Part shown: piece by piece, positions 1 through 5,957 of the stretch
Position numbering within the stretch: the first letter of the stretch is position 1
Layout: each line of letters starts with the position of its first letter
NCBI GenBank assembly: GCA_031286245.1
Contig: JAITUO010000154.1
Span: forward strand, 1 to 9,636
Origin: Coriobacteriales bacterium
GTDB lineage: Bacteria; Actinomycetota; Coriobacteriia; Coriobacteriales; UBA8131
Reading direction: 5' to 3'
DNA length: 9,636 nucleotides
The notes under the pieces: generated by a model
Told to the model about the DNA's origin: nothing
Database searches by the model: none
The model's input: the letters and a program-made list of their open reading frames with translations, nothing else
Translations under genes and position numbers: made by a program

Positions 1-738
1 CCTGTCGGAGTAGCTGTTTCCATCGGTGTTCTAGACTCGATTGCCACTTCATTCGTACCAGCGCTGGAGAAGCAGATATCAACCACCCGAGCGGCAGACT
101 ATTATCAAACACTGCTAGAGTTGACAGACCGCTCCAGGATTGCTGTCGGTTTGATAGACACTAGAACTGTTTCAGATTCGCAGACCAGCATACCGGGAGA
201 AAACCAAGCCAACACATTCGGCGATCAAGTCAGCACACTTGGAGGGCTGACGGAGGACAGCAATCCCCTGAACATGATTGCCGGAGTGTTAGGCAGATTA
301 ACCGGTAGCAGTGAGCTGCAGGCTTCACTGACTGTCACACCTGAGAGCCAAAAGGATTTGCAGATAACAGACTCCAGCCAGAGTACAACGGCACCTGGCG
401 ACTCCTATCTATTTTGGATAATCGCTCCTTCACCAGACAATCAAATGGCTATCGTCGAGTTTGCTGTAGAGGACACAGCTACTTTCGTCTACGCGACAGA
501 TGGTGATTATGATGGATTTGTACTGCGATTGAATATGGCTCTGGAAGCGATTGCCTATAAACGCGAGGCTATCTGGCTTTCTGATGATGAATTGCATAAG
601 CCCCAGAATGCTGATTACTACATGGCTGCAAAACGAACTGCCGCTCTAAAATTTGTCCGATCAAAACTGGTCACCCGGATAATCCACAGCAGTGTCGCAA
701 ACTGGCGGCAGAAGCTACTCGATATTCGACATGTTTGA
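1..738 (+). CDS. C-terminal part of an unrecognised protein (5' end outside window)
   Basis: The reading frame is open from base 1 to the TGA at 736-738, giving 245 visible residues, so the true start lies upstream. The in-frame TTG at 121 is probably not the start, because the 40 preceding codons look equally protein-like. I do not recognise a family. Visible residues 1-40 are moderately hydrophobic and then helical. Residues about 55-135 are rich in Ser, Thr, Gln and Gly and look like a flexible linker. A compact C-terminal part (about 135-245) has a hydrophobic SYLFWIIAPSP strand, acidic segments around EFAVEDTATF, and a basic, probably helical tail (YYMAAKRTAALKFVRSKLV). I see no catalytic motif or signal peptide in the part present. 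The stop codon lies in the loop of a 13-bp hairpin. It is separated from the downstream operon by 208 bp that contain regulatory-looking palindromes, so it is probably a separate transcription unit. Confidence 0.75.
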   Translation, partial: PVGVAVSIGVLDSIATSFVPALEKQISTTRAADYYQTLLELTDRSRIAVGLIDTRTVSDSQTSIPGENQANTFGDQVSTLGGLTEDSNPLNMIAGVLGRLTGSSELQASLTVTPESQKDLQITDSSQSTTAPGDSYLFWIIAPSPDNQMAIVEFAVEDTATFVYATDGDYDGFVLRLNMALEAIAYKREAIWLSDDELHKPQNADYYMAAKRTAALKFVRSKLVTRIIHSSVANWRQKLLDIRHV

Positions 739-752
739 TAACATGTCGAATA
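723..752 (+). other. 13-bp perfect hairpin with the stop codon in its loop
   Basis: TATTCGACATGTT (723-735) is the exact reverse complement of AACATGTCGAATA (740-752), with loop TGAT (736-739). The loop holds the TGA stop of the upstream gene. The 3' flank (CTAAGATAGTTTCTG) has no clean T-run, so this is not a textbook intrinsic terminator. It may act as a 3'-end stabiliser, a weak terminator or a dyad operator. The inverted repeat is certain; its role is not. Confidence 0.6.
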
Positions 753-808
753 CTAAGATAGTTTCTGTGTGTTCGATATCCAGTCTAATAACGCTAGTCT
801 CCAGTACC

Positions 809-847
809 GTCGTCGACGACATTATCCACAGAAAATTGGTGTACAAT
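809..847 (+). promoter_or_regulatory. Putative control region of the four-gene operon
   Basis: The 208-bp gap 739-946 holds no convincing gene. It contains a perfect 12-bp palindrome GTCGTCGACGAC (809-820), an exact DnaA-box 9-mer (822-830) and a reasonable -10 element TACAAT (842-847). No good -35 hexamer sits 16-18 bp upstream of this -10; GACATT at 818-823 is the best option, 18 bp away. If the palindrome binds a regulator it would overlap the -35 region. The leader from there to the ATG at 947 would be roughly 95 nt. AAAAGG at 933-938, 8 nt before the ATG, serves as ribosome binding site. The promoter assignment is tentative. Confidence 0.35.
822..830 (+). promoter_or_regulatory. Perfect DnaA-box 9-mer TTATCCACA
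   Basis: An exact match to the consensus DnaA box lies in the intergenic region just upstream of the candidate -10 element of the operon. Two more exact copies occur inside or at the end of the kamA-family gene (4870-4878 minus, 5288-5296 plus). The match is certain; binding by DnaA is inference. Confidence 0.35.
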
Positions 848-946
848 TTCGCGAGTTAAACAAACAGGGGAGTAGCAAGCACCAACAACGAGAAGAGAGT
901 GATACCTTGAAGGGTAGATCACGACCAGCAACCAAAAGGCCATAAA

Positions 947-2269
947 ATGATATTAACTGAACGATATAACTATCCACTTAGGTTCTATGAGAAGTCGCTT
1001 TCGACTTTAGAGACCGCCTTGGCAACCACACCCGCTTATTCTGACTGGCGAGTACTGGACCCAGGAGTCGACAAGTCGATCAACGAGCGGTATGACGTAA
1101 TGCCTGTGCTGACCAAGCAAATAATCCGCGACAGTTTTCCCGGAGGATTGGTTCCCAACTACCGCGATCTCCAGGCAGGTCTAGATGTGGAGGAGATCGA
1201 GTACACTTTCACCAGTGGCACTACTGGTGACCGGGTGATTAATACCTGGGACCAGAAATGGTGGGATGCTGCTGAAGCTTCAGCCTGGCAGTTAAACGCC
1301 CATACAGCCCACCTGAAACACCCTCAGCCCGAGGCTAAGTTAGCCAGTTCCCTAAACGTCGGTATCAGTTGCGAGGAAGATCTGCCTTACTCTTCGCGCT
1401 TAGTCGGGCATCGTTTGTATTTAAACGAGAAGATCAACTTAATCCAGTGGCAACCTCGACACTATCAACGCATGGTTGATGAACTGGCTGTTTTTCAGCC
1501 AGTGATCCTGGAAGCCAATCCCTCATTGTTGGCAAGGTTGGCTTACTGGATTGCCGATCAAGGAATCGAGGTCTTTCAACCGGCAATCATCGTTTTCACA
1601 TATGAGTTCACCTCTGTCATCCACAAGTCAGCAATTGGCCGAGTCTTTACGGCTCCCCAGATCAGCTCGTATGGTACGACAGAGACAGGTTTTGTTTTAC
1701 AGGAATGTGAAGCCGGTCTTCTCCACCAGAATTTGGACTATTGCAGGATCGACTACCAGCCTTTAAAACCGGAGTATGGCGGTCCGGAAATAGGTCGAAT
1801 TTTAGTCACGACCTTTGAGAATCCCTGGAATATAGTAGTAAGGTTTGACGTTGGTGATTTGATCAGGTTGTATTCAGACTCTGTGTGTCCTTGTGGACGA
1901 AACGAGGGAATGATTGTCGAAGCCGTTGAGGGGCGGGTCAGTAATTCGACTTTTACTACAAATAATGGTTTAGTGACGACCATGGCTTTGGATCAGGCTT
2001 TAGCCAAGGTGCCAGCTATCCGTGATTATAATATGGAGCAATACAGTCGGAATGAGTATCGGATTTCAGTGATGGGAGATCCTATGTCTGACAGTCCAAA
2101 AGGGACTGCGGAATTGATTGAAGCTACCAATAACGTATTATCTGCACTATATGGTGCAGACGGGATTTTTCAAGTTTCTGTTGTTTCGAATATACTGCCT
2201 GGACCGGCTGGCAAGTTCCGCCGCAGCCAAACCAGCTTTGAGTTTGACGAGAAAGGTCTGTTCGAATGA
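947..2269 (+). CDS. PaaK/CapK-like adenylate-forming enzyme (phenylacetate-CoA ligase family)
   Basis: A 440-residue member of the ANL superfamily in the phenylacetate-CoA ligase/CapK branch, of full length for that branch. Visible motifs in order are the ATP phosphate-binding loop TSGTTGDR (89-96), the SYGTTETG motif (241-248), RFDVGD (299-304, whose Asp normally contacts the AMP ribose) and a C-terminal Lys423 in PGPAGKFRR, placed like the catalytic lysine of the mobile domain. Cys254, His260 and the CPC pair Cys314/Cys316 match the zinc site seen in PaaK-like proteins. The enzyme should activate a carboxylic acid as an acyl-AMP in the cytoplasm; whether the acceptor is CoA or an amine cannot be read from the sequence. 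It begins at ATG 947, 8 nt after AAAAGG, is the first gene of the operon, and its end overlaps the next start by 4 bp. The substrate is unknown; a role in the same pathway as the aminomutase and ATP-grasp genes is inferred from linkage. Confidence 0.85.
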   Translation: MILTERYNYPLRFYEKSLSTLETALATTPAYSDWRVLDPGVDKSINERYDVMPVLTKQIIRDSFPGGLVPNYRDLQAGLDVEEIEYTFTSGTTGDRVINTWDQKWWDAAEASAWQLNAHTAHLKHPQPEAKLASSLNVGISCEEDLPYSSRLVGHRLYLNEKINLIQWQPRHYQRMVDELAVFQPVILEANPSLLARLAYWIADQGIEVFQPAIIVFTYEFTSVIHKSAIGRVFTAPQISSYGTTETGFVLQECEAGLLHQNLDYCRIDYQPLKPEYGGPEIGRILVTTFENPWNIVVRFDVGDLIRLYSDSVCPCGRNEGMIVEAVEGRVSNSTFTTNNGLVTTMALDQALAKVPAIRDYNMEQYSRNEYRISVMGDPMSDSPKGTAELIEATNNVLSALYGADGIFQVSVVSNILPGPAGKFRRSQTSFEFDEKGLFE

Positions 2270-3084
2270 TTGACCAGAATAAAGATAAACTGCCCACAAA
2301 CAACTCTTCACCAGGCAGCCCCTCACCAGGCAGCCCCTCACCAGGCGGCCCGTCACCAGGCGGCCCGTCACCAGGCGGCCCGTCACCAGGCGGCTTCCCG
2401 GTCCTGGTAATGGCTGGAGGTATGCCAAGTAATCCCGATGCGACCACCAATGCATTGTCTACAGTTTTCCAGGATTTTGCCAAGCCTACTGTTGCTTACA
2501 TTGGGACAGCTAACGGAGATAGCAGGCCTTTTTTCATGATGATGAAGCATCTGCTGTCGAAAGCAGGAGCTGGAAAAGTCGAGCTGGTACGGCTGGCAAA
2601 GGCTAAGGTAGACGTATCTGCAGCAAAGCTGATGCTTGATAAAGCTGATGTTATCTTTTTTTCCGGTGGCGAGGTGGAGGATGGTATCATCTGGCTTAAG
2701 CGGCATGAGTTAATTGAATACCTGCATGAATTATATACTTCTGGAAAACGATTCATCGGTGTTTCGGCAGGAACCATCATGTTAGGCAGTCACTGGGTGC
2801 ATTGGGATGTTGAGGGAGACGACGATACTTCCTCTCTGTTCGATTGCCTGGGTATAGTGCCATTGCTGTTTGACACTCACGGCGAGTCTGAGGACTGGGT
2901 CGAACTGAAAGCTGCCTTAAAACTATTGGGTCACGGATCAAAAGGATATGCCCTGCCCAGCGGTTGTGCGGTTTATGCTGATGCTGTAGGTAACCTGACC
3001 AATTTGTCCAAAGAACCAATTGTCTATGCTAATAACAACGGGTTGATCCAAGTATTGGATCAACCGGGGATCATACCGGGCTAG
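2266..3084 (+). CDS. Peptidase S51 family protein (cyanophycinase/peptidase E-like)
   Basis: This 272-residue protein has a class I glutamine-amidotransferase-like fold of the S51 family, which includes peptidase E (alpha-aspartyl dipeptidase) and cyanophycinase. The catalytic domain starts near residue 45 (FPVLVMAGG). FFSGGEVEDG (131-140) precedes the nucleophile elbow GVSAGT (165-170), making Ser167 the predicted nucleophile. His205 in DTHGE lies 38 residues on, close to the Ser-His spacing of peptidase E (Ser120, His157), and is the likely catalytic histidine. Residues 15-43 are an unusual linker of five-residue Ser-Pro-Gly repeats that is not part of the family fold. Start ATG 2266 overlaps the preceding TGA (ATGA), suggesting translational coupling; GAAAGG lies 9 nt upstream. 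It ends with TAG one base before the next gene. The likely role is hydrolysis of an acidic or isopeptide-like bond in the operon's product or precursor. No cyanophycin synthetase is visible here, so the name cyanophycinase would be premature. Confidence 0.82.
   Translation: MIDQNKDKLPTNNSSPGSPSPGSPSPGGPSPGGPSPGGPSPGGFPVLVMAGGMPSNPDATTNALSTVFQDFAKPTVAYIGTANGDSRPFFMMMKHLLSKAGAGKVELVRLAKAKVDVSAAKLMLDKADVIFFSGGEVEDGIIWLKRHELIEYLHELYTSGKRFIGVSAGTIMLGSHWVHWDVEGDDDTSSLFDCLGIVPLLFDTHGESEDWVELKAALKLLGHGSKGYALPSGCAVYADAVGNLTNLSKEPIVYANNNGLIQVLDQPGIIPG
2308..2394 (+). repeat. 15-bp in-frame tandem repeat, about 5.8 units
   Basis: Two units TCACCAGGCAGCCCC are followed by three of TCACCAGGCGGCCCG and a 12-bp partial unit. 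They encode SPGSP twice, SPGGP three times, then SPGG. The two sub-types occur in separate blocks, which points to recent local expansion. Because the unit is a multiple of three, slippage would change linker length without breaking the frame. Confidence 0.95.
3041..3065 (+). other. 11-bp perfect hairpin at the 3' end of the S51 gene
   Basis: GGTTGATCCAA (3041-3051) and TTGGATCAACC (3055-3065) are exact reverse complements around the 3-nt loop GTA. The hairpin lies within the last codons of the S51 gene, 16 nt before its TAG and 20 nt before the ATG of the ATP-grasp gene. No T-run follows, so it is not a terminator. It could affect translation or mRNA stability at this junction (inference). 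Confidence 0.6.
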
Positions 3085-3085
3085 C

Positions 3086-4201
3086 ATGCTCGGCATCAGT
3101 TTGTTGATGAAAAACGGCGACAGCGTGAACAGAATGGCTGATATCGACTCCGAACATCCTGGCTTGACGGCGATCCAGCCTCTGACGGTTGGTATCACCT
3201 GTAATACCAAGAGCGCTGCTGGTGCTCAGGCAGACAATTCTACAGAATCCGAAGCTGAATTCGACGAACCGGCAACCATTCAAGCCATCTACCAGGCCTT
3301 GACCAAATCCGGCTGCAATGTCGAGGTCTTTGAAGCCAACGCTGAATTGCCTGTACAACTGTTGCAAAAACGCCCAGACATTGTTTTCAATATTGCCGAA
3401 GGACGAAACGGACGGGGCAGAGAAGCCCAAGTTCCAGCGCTCTTGAACTGGCTGGGCATCCCGTTTACCGGCTCAGATGAGACCACGATGTGTCTAACTA
3501 TGGATAAGGCCCTGACTAAACGTTTATTGGCTGGCTATGGTATCCGGACTCCTGGTTTTCAAGTAGTGAAATCTACCGAAACAACGCCCCTCATTGATCG
3601 CTTAAACTTCCCAGTAATCGTCAAGCCTAACGCAGAGGGATCAAGCATCGGGATCACTGGTGGTTCGATCGCCTGGTCGGTAGATCAATTACGAGTTATT
3701 CTTGTCACCAGTTTCCAACGTAATCCACGAGACCTGCTGATAGAAGAATATATACTCGGGCGAGAGTTCACAGTCGGTTTGCTGGGTAATCCAACTACAG
3801 ACCTACGTGTCTTCACACCGATGGAAATCATCTTTAAAGACCCTGAACAGCTGATTTACAGCCTTGCCGTGAAACAGGATTTTCATCGATATGTCGATTA
3901 TGCCTGTCCTCCCGACCTGGATGCTGGCCTGTTGGGAGAACTGACAACAACAGCCGAGCAAATCTACACCATACTGGAGTGCCGTGACTTCGCACGTATC
4001 GATTTCCGGCTGGCTGACGATGGCCTGTTATACTTCATCGAAATAAACCCTTTGCCTGGTCTGGCTCCAGACTACAGTGACTATCCGATGCTGGCTGCAT
4101 ATAACGGAATAGATTATGAAACTCTAATCCAGAGCGTATTGGCAAGTGCAATGAGCCGCTATCAGCAGTCGGTTGGGCAAACGGAGTCAAATCATGAATG
4201 A
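3086..4201 (+). CDS. ATP-grasp ligase, D-Ala-D-Ala ligase-like
   Basis: A 371-residue ATP-grasp enzyme. Landmarks are FNIAEG (101-106), REAQVPALLNWLGIPFTGS (112-130), the ATP-binding lysine in VIVKPNAEGSSIG (177-189), IEEYILGREFTVG (219-231), ARIDF (303-307) and the metal-binding EINPLPG (319-325). These match Ddl-type ligases, which form an acyl-phosphate and join it to an amino group. However, the N-terminal Gly-rich/HEVS motif with which true Ddl enzymes bind the first D-Ala is absent, and a region around EFDEPATI (58-65) takes its place. The substrate is therefore probably another amino acid or peptide. ATG 3086 is one base after the preceding TAG and has no strong ribosome binding site. 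ATGs at 3107 and 3134 are alternatives, since recognisable sequence begins only near residue 33 (LTVGITCN). The gene overlaps the aminomutase-family gene by 8 bp. It is third in the operon, and peptide-like bond formation with the operon's beta-amino acid is a reasonable inference. Confidence 0.82.
   Translation: MLGISLLMKNGDSVNRMADIDSEHPGLTAIQPLTVGITCNTKSAAGAQADNSTESEAEFDEPATIQAIYQALTKSGCNVEVFEANAELPVQLLQKRPDIVFNIAEGRNGRGREAQVPALLNWLGIPFTGSDETTMCLTMDKALTKRLLAGYGIRTPGFQVVKSTETTPLIDRLNFPVIVKPNAEGSSIGITGGSIAWSVDQLRVILVTSFQRNPRDLLIEEYILGREFTVGLLGNPTTDLRVFTPMEIIFKDPEQLIYSLAVKQDFHRYVDYACPPDLDAGLLGELTTTAEQIYTILECRDFARIDFRLADDGLLYFIEINPLPGLAPDYSDYPMLAAYNGIDYETLIQSVLASAMSRYQQSVGQTESNHE
4182..4186 (+). 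promoter_or_regulatory. Ribosome binding site that fixes the kamA-family start
   Basis: CGGAG sits 7 nt upstream of ATG 4194. This favours that start over the in-frame TTG at 4173, which has no such site. Confidence 0.65.
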
Positions 4202-5306
4202 CAGGGTATTCTCCCTATTCAATATAGCGCCTACAAGCCCTAAGTGGGAAGACTGGAAATGGCAGTACGCTCATCGCATCCGCGACGTCAGTGAGCTGGC
4301 AAGGGTTATAACGTTAAGTCCAGCAGAGCAGAGTCAGATCGCTCAGTGTCTTGGTAGTTTCCGTATGGCTATCACGCCTTATTTCGCGACATTAATGGAC
4401 CCCGATGACCCCAACGATCCACTGCGCCGACAAGCTGTGCCCTCGATTCGAGAGACAGAAGTGCAACCATGGGAGATGTCTGACCCCTTGAACGAAGAGG
4501 GCGATAGTCCTGTGGAGAATATCGTGCATCGCTATCCTGATCGGGCATTGTTTTTGGTGACCAGGCATTGTGCAATGTATTGTCGCTATTGTATTCGTAA
4601 ACGCCATGTTGGCGAGGAAGATTATGCAATCAGCGCAGATGCCAGAGATCAGGCGATCGACTATATCGCTCGCACTCCAGCGATTCGTGATGTCCTGGTT
4701 TCCGGCGGTGATCCGCTGACCTTACCTGACAAGGACCTGGAGGAAATTCTGGCTAGACTTCGGGCGATTGAGCATGTCGAAGTCATCCGGATTGGTACCC
4801 GGGTGCCGTCTGTTTTACCTATGCGGATAACTCCGGAGTTGTTATCCATGCTGCGCAAGTATCATCCATTGTGGATAAACGCGCAGTTCAACCATCCAGC
4901 GGAGTTGACTGAGCGGGCTTGTCAAGCTTGCACTGATATCGTGGATGCCGGTATCCCTTTGGGGAACCAGAGCGTTCTTTTAAAAGGCATCAATGATAAT
5001 GCTGAAACGATGCGGGAGCTGTTATTGAAGCTGGTAAAGACCCGCGTCAGACCTTACTATCTTTACCAATGTGATTTATGCGAAGGCAGCAACCACTTCC
5101 GCACCAGGGTGGAGGTCGGAACCGAGATCATCAAAGACCTGACTGGCAACATCTCTGGTTATGCGATTCCCAGGTTTGTGATCGACGCTCCCGGCGGTGG
5201 TGGCAAGGTGCCAGTAGACCCGAACTACCTGATATCAATTGATGATGAACTGGTAGAAATGGTCAACTACCAGGGGAGACGCTTTACTTATCCACAATCT
5301 GAATGA
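4194..5306 (+). CDS. KamA-family radical SAM aminomutase (lysine 2,3-aminomutase-like)
   Basis: This 370-residue protein is strongly similar to lysine 2,3-aminomutase, which interconverts L-lysine and L-beta-lysine using SAM, a [4Fe-4S] cluster and PLP. The cluster motif is CAMYCRYC (Cys126, Cys130, Cys133). GGDPLTL (171-177) follows. APGGGGK supplies the PLP lysine, Lys338. Arg135, Asp294 (YQCDL) and Asp331 (VIDAPGG) correspond, each with an offset of +1, to Arg134, Asp293 and Asp330 of the Clostridium enzyme, which hold the substrate carboxylate and epsilon-amino group. A lysine-like substrate is therefore plausible. The protein stops at the point where the classical enzyme (416 residues) continues into its C-terminal zinc-binding cysteines, and Cys268 is replaced by Asn269. 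Oligomer assembly may therefore differ. It is last in the operon; the neighbours suggest the beta-amino acid goes into a conjugate rather than into fermentation. EF-P modification (EpmB) is less likely because neither epmA nor efp is present. Start ATG 4194 is chosen from its ribosome binding site and the 8-bp overlap. Confidence 0.88.
   Translation: MNDRVFSLFNIAPTSPKWEDWKWQYAHRIRDVSELARVITLSPAEQSQIAQCLGSFRMAITPYFATLMDPDDPNDPLRRQAVPSIRETEVQPWEMSDPLNEEGDSPVENIVHRYPDRALFLVTRHCAMYCRYCIRKRHVGEEDYAISADARDQAIDYIARTPAIRDVLVSGGDPLTLPDKDLEEILARLRAIEHVEVIRIGTRVPSVLPMRITPELLSMLRKYHPLWINAQFNHPAELTERACQACTDIVDAGIPLGNQSVLLKGINDNAETMRELLLKLVKTRVRPYYLYQCDLCEGSNHFRTRVEVGTEIIKDLTGNISGYAIPRFVIDAPGGGGKVPVDPNYLISIDDELVEMVNYQGRRFTYPQSE
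4870..4878 (-). promoter_or_regulatory. Perfect DnaA-box 9-mer (minus strand)
   Basis: TGTGGATAA on the plus strand is the exact reverse complement of TTATCCACA. It lies within the kamA-family coding sequence, so it may be a coincidence of codon choice. It matters only because three exact copies occur in this window. Confidence 0.25.
5288..5296 (+). promoter_or_regulatory. Perfect DnaA-box 9-mer
   Basis: An exact TTATCCACA spans the last codons of the kamA-family gene, 20 bp before the end of the convergent gene. It is the third exact copy in the window; function is unproven. Confidence 0.25.
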
Positions 5307-5316
5307 CGACAGGCAC

Positions 5317-5931
5317 TTATTGAATGATGAAATCACCGATAATTGTTACACCGTCTGATTTATAGACGGGAATGACATTTTGGTTTGCAGACCAAGCCTT
5401 CTTCATTGCCAGATCGATGCTCTCATCGCTGATTTCAATAGGTATGAGACTTCTCAAGTCAATATCATATTCAGGCCTTAATGGAGTGATGTAGCCACAT
5501 ATTCCTGAGGTGAATTTAATGTAGTTGGATATTTCCGGACGTGATTCCTCCAGATTGATACCTGTCTGATCATTTATTGATGAAATAAAAGCGTCTGTGG
5601 CTAGACGTACCCTCCTATCCGTAAGCTGGGCAGCATGTTCCAAGCTCGTTGCACTGCCAGAAAAAGCATACAGGTCTGTTTTATAAACATAACCTTCACT
5701 GCCATTTGTAGCGATCACAGCTATCAAGTCTGGTTCCTGATCAGGATTTGGAGCAAGAACTACAGAACCATATGTAGATCCGTTGTCATTTACAGGGTAG
5801 AGCTTTTCAGCCTCGTCTGCTGTAGCTGGATTGCTGAATGTCTGCATTATTAATACTGTGATTAGTGATAATGCTAGCAGCAATATGGTATAGAGAATTG
5901 CTTTACGCAGGGAAGTAATGTCTTTTATCAT
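5317..5931 (-). CDS. Signal-anchored or secreted protein of unknown function
   Basis: I do not recognise the family of this 204-residue protein. The N-terminus has basic residues (MIKDITSLRK) followed by one hydrophobic segment (residues 11-31). After it comes NPATA-DEAEK, whose Ala-Thr-Ala fits a signal peptidase I site near residue 38, so the rest is probably extracytoplasmic, either released or anchored. The mature part is acidic, with a VVLAPNPDQEPDLIAVIATNG segment, YVYKTDLY and only one cysteine. No catalytic motif is apparent. Two starts are possible: ATG 5937 is only 1 nt from AGAAGG, while ATG 5931 has that site 7 nt upstream, so 5931 is preferred. It follows the interrupted secreted-protein gene after 26 bp, probably as one operon. 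Its 3' end faces the kamA-family gene with just 10 bp between stop codons and no evident terminator, so the two transcripts may overlap. Confidence 0.72.
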   Translation of the reverse strand: MIKDITSLRKAILYTILLLALSLITVLIMQTFSNPATADEAEKLYPVNDNGSTYGSVVLAPNPDQEPDLIAVIATNGSEGYVYKTDLYAFSGSATSLEHAAQLTDRRVRLATDAFISSINDQTGINLEESRPEISNYIKFTSGICGYITPLRPEYDIDLRSLIPIEISDESIDLAMKKAWSANQNVIPVYKSDGVTIIGDFIIQ

Positions 5932-5938
5932 TGTCATA

Positions 5939-5944
5939 CCTTCT
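5939..5944 (-). promoter_or_regulatory. Ribosome binding site deciding the 5931 start
   Basis: AGAAGG on the minus strand is 7 nt upstream of ATG 5931 but only 1 nt from ATG 5937. The spacing supports the shorter protein. Confidence 0.5.
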
Positions 5945-5957
5945 TTCTATTCGTATG

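Noticed and set aside
121..123. TTG as start of the first gene
   Set aside because: The frame is open back to base 1 with protein-like sequence, so the gene is truncated by the window edge.
2124..2483. Minus-strand frames with Gly-Pro or Gly-Arg repeats
   Set aside because: They are shadows of the tandem repeat in the S51 gene and have no independent support.
2266..5306. Cyanophycin biosynthesis or degradation operon
   Set aside because: The S51 protein resembles cyanophycinase, but the ATP-grasp gene has the size and motifs of a Ddl-like enzyme and lacks the much larger cyanophycin synthetase architecture.
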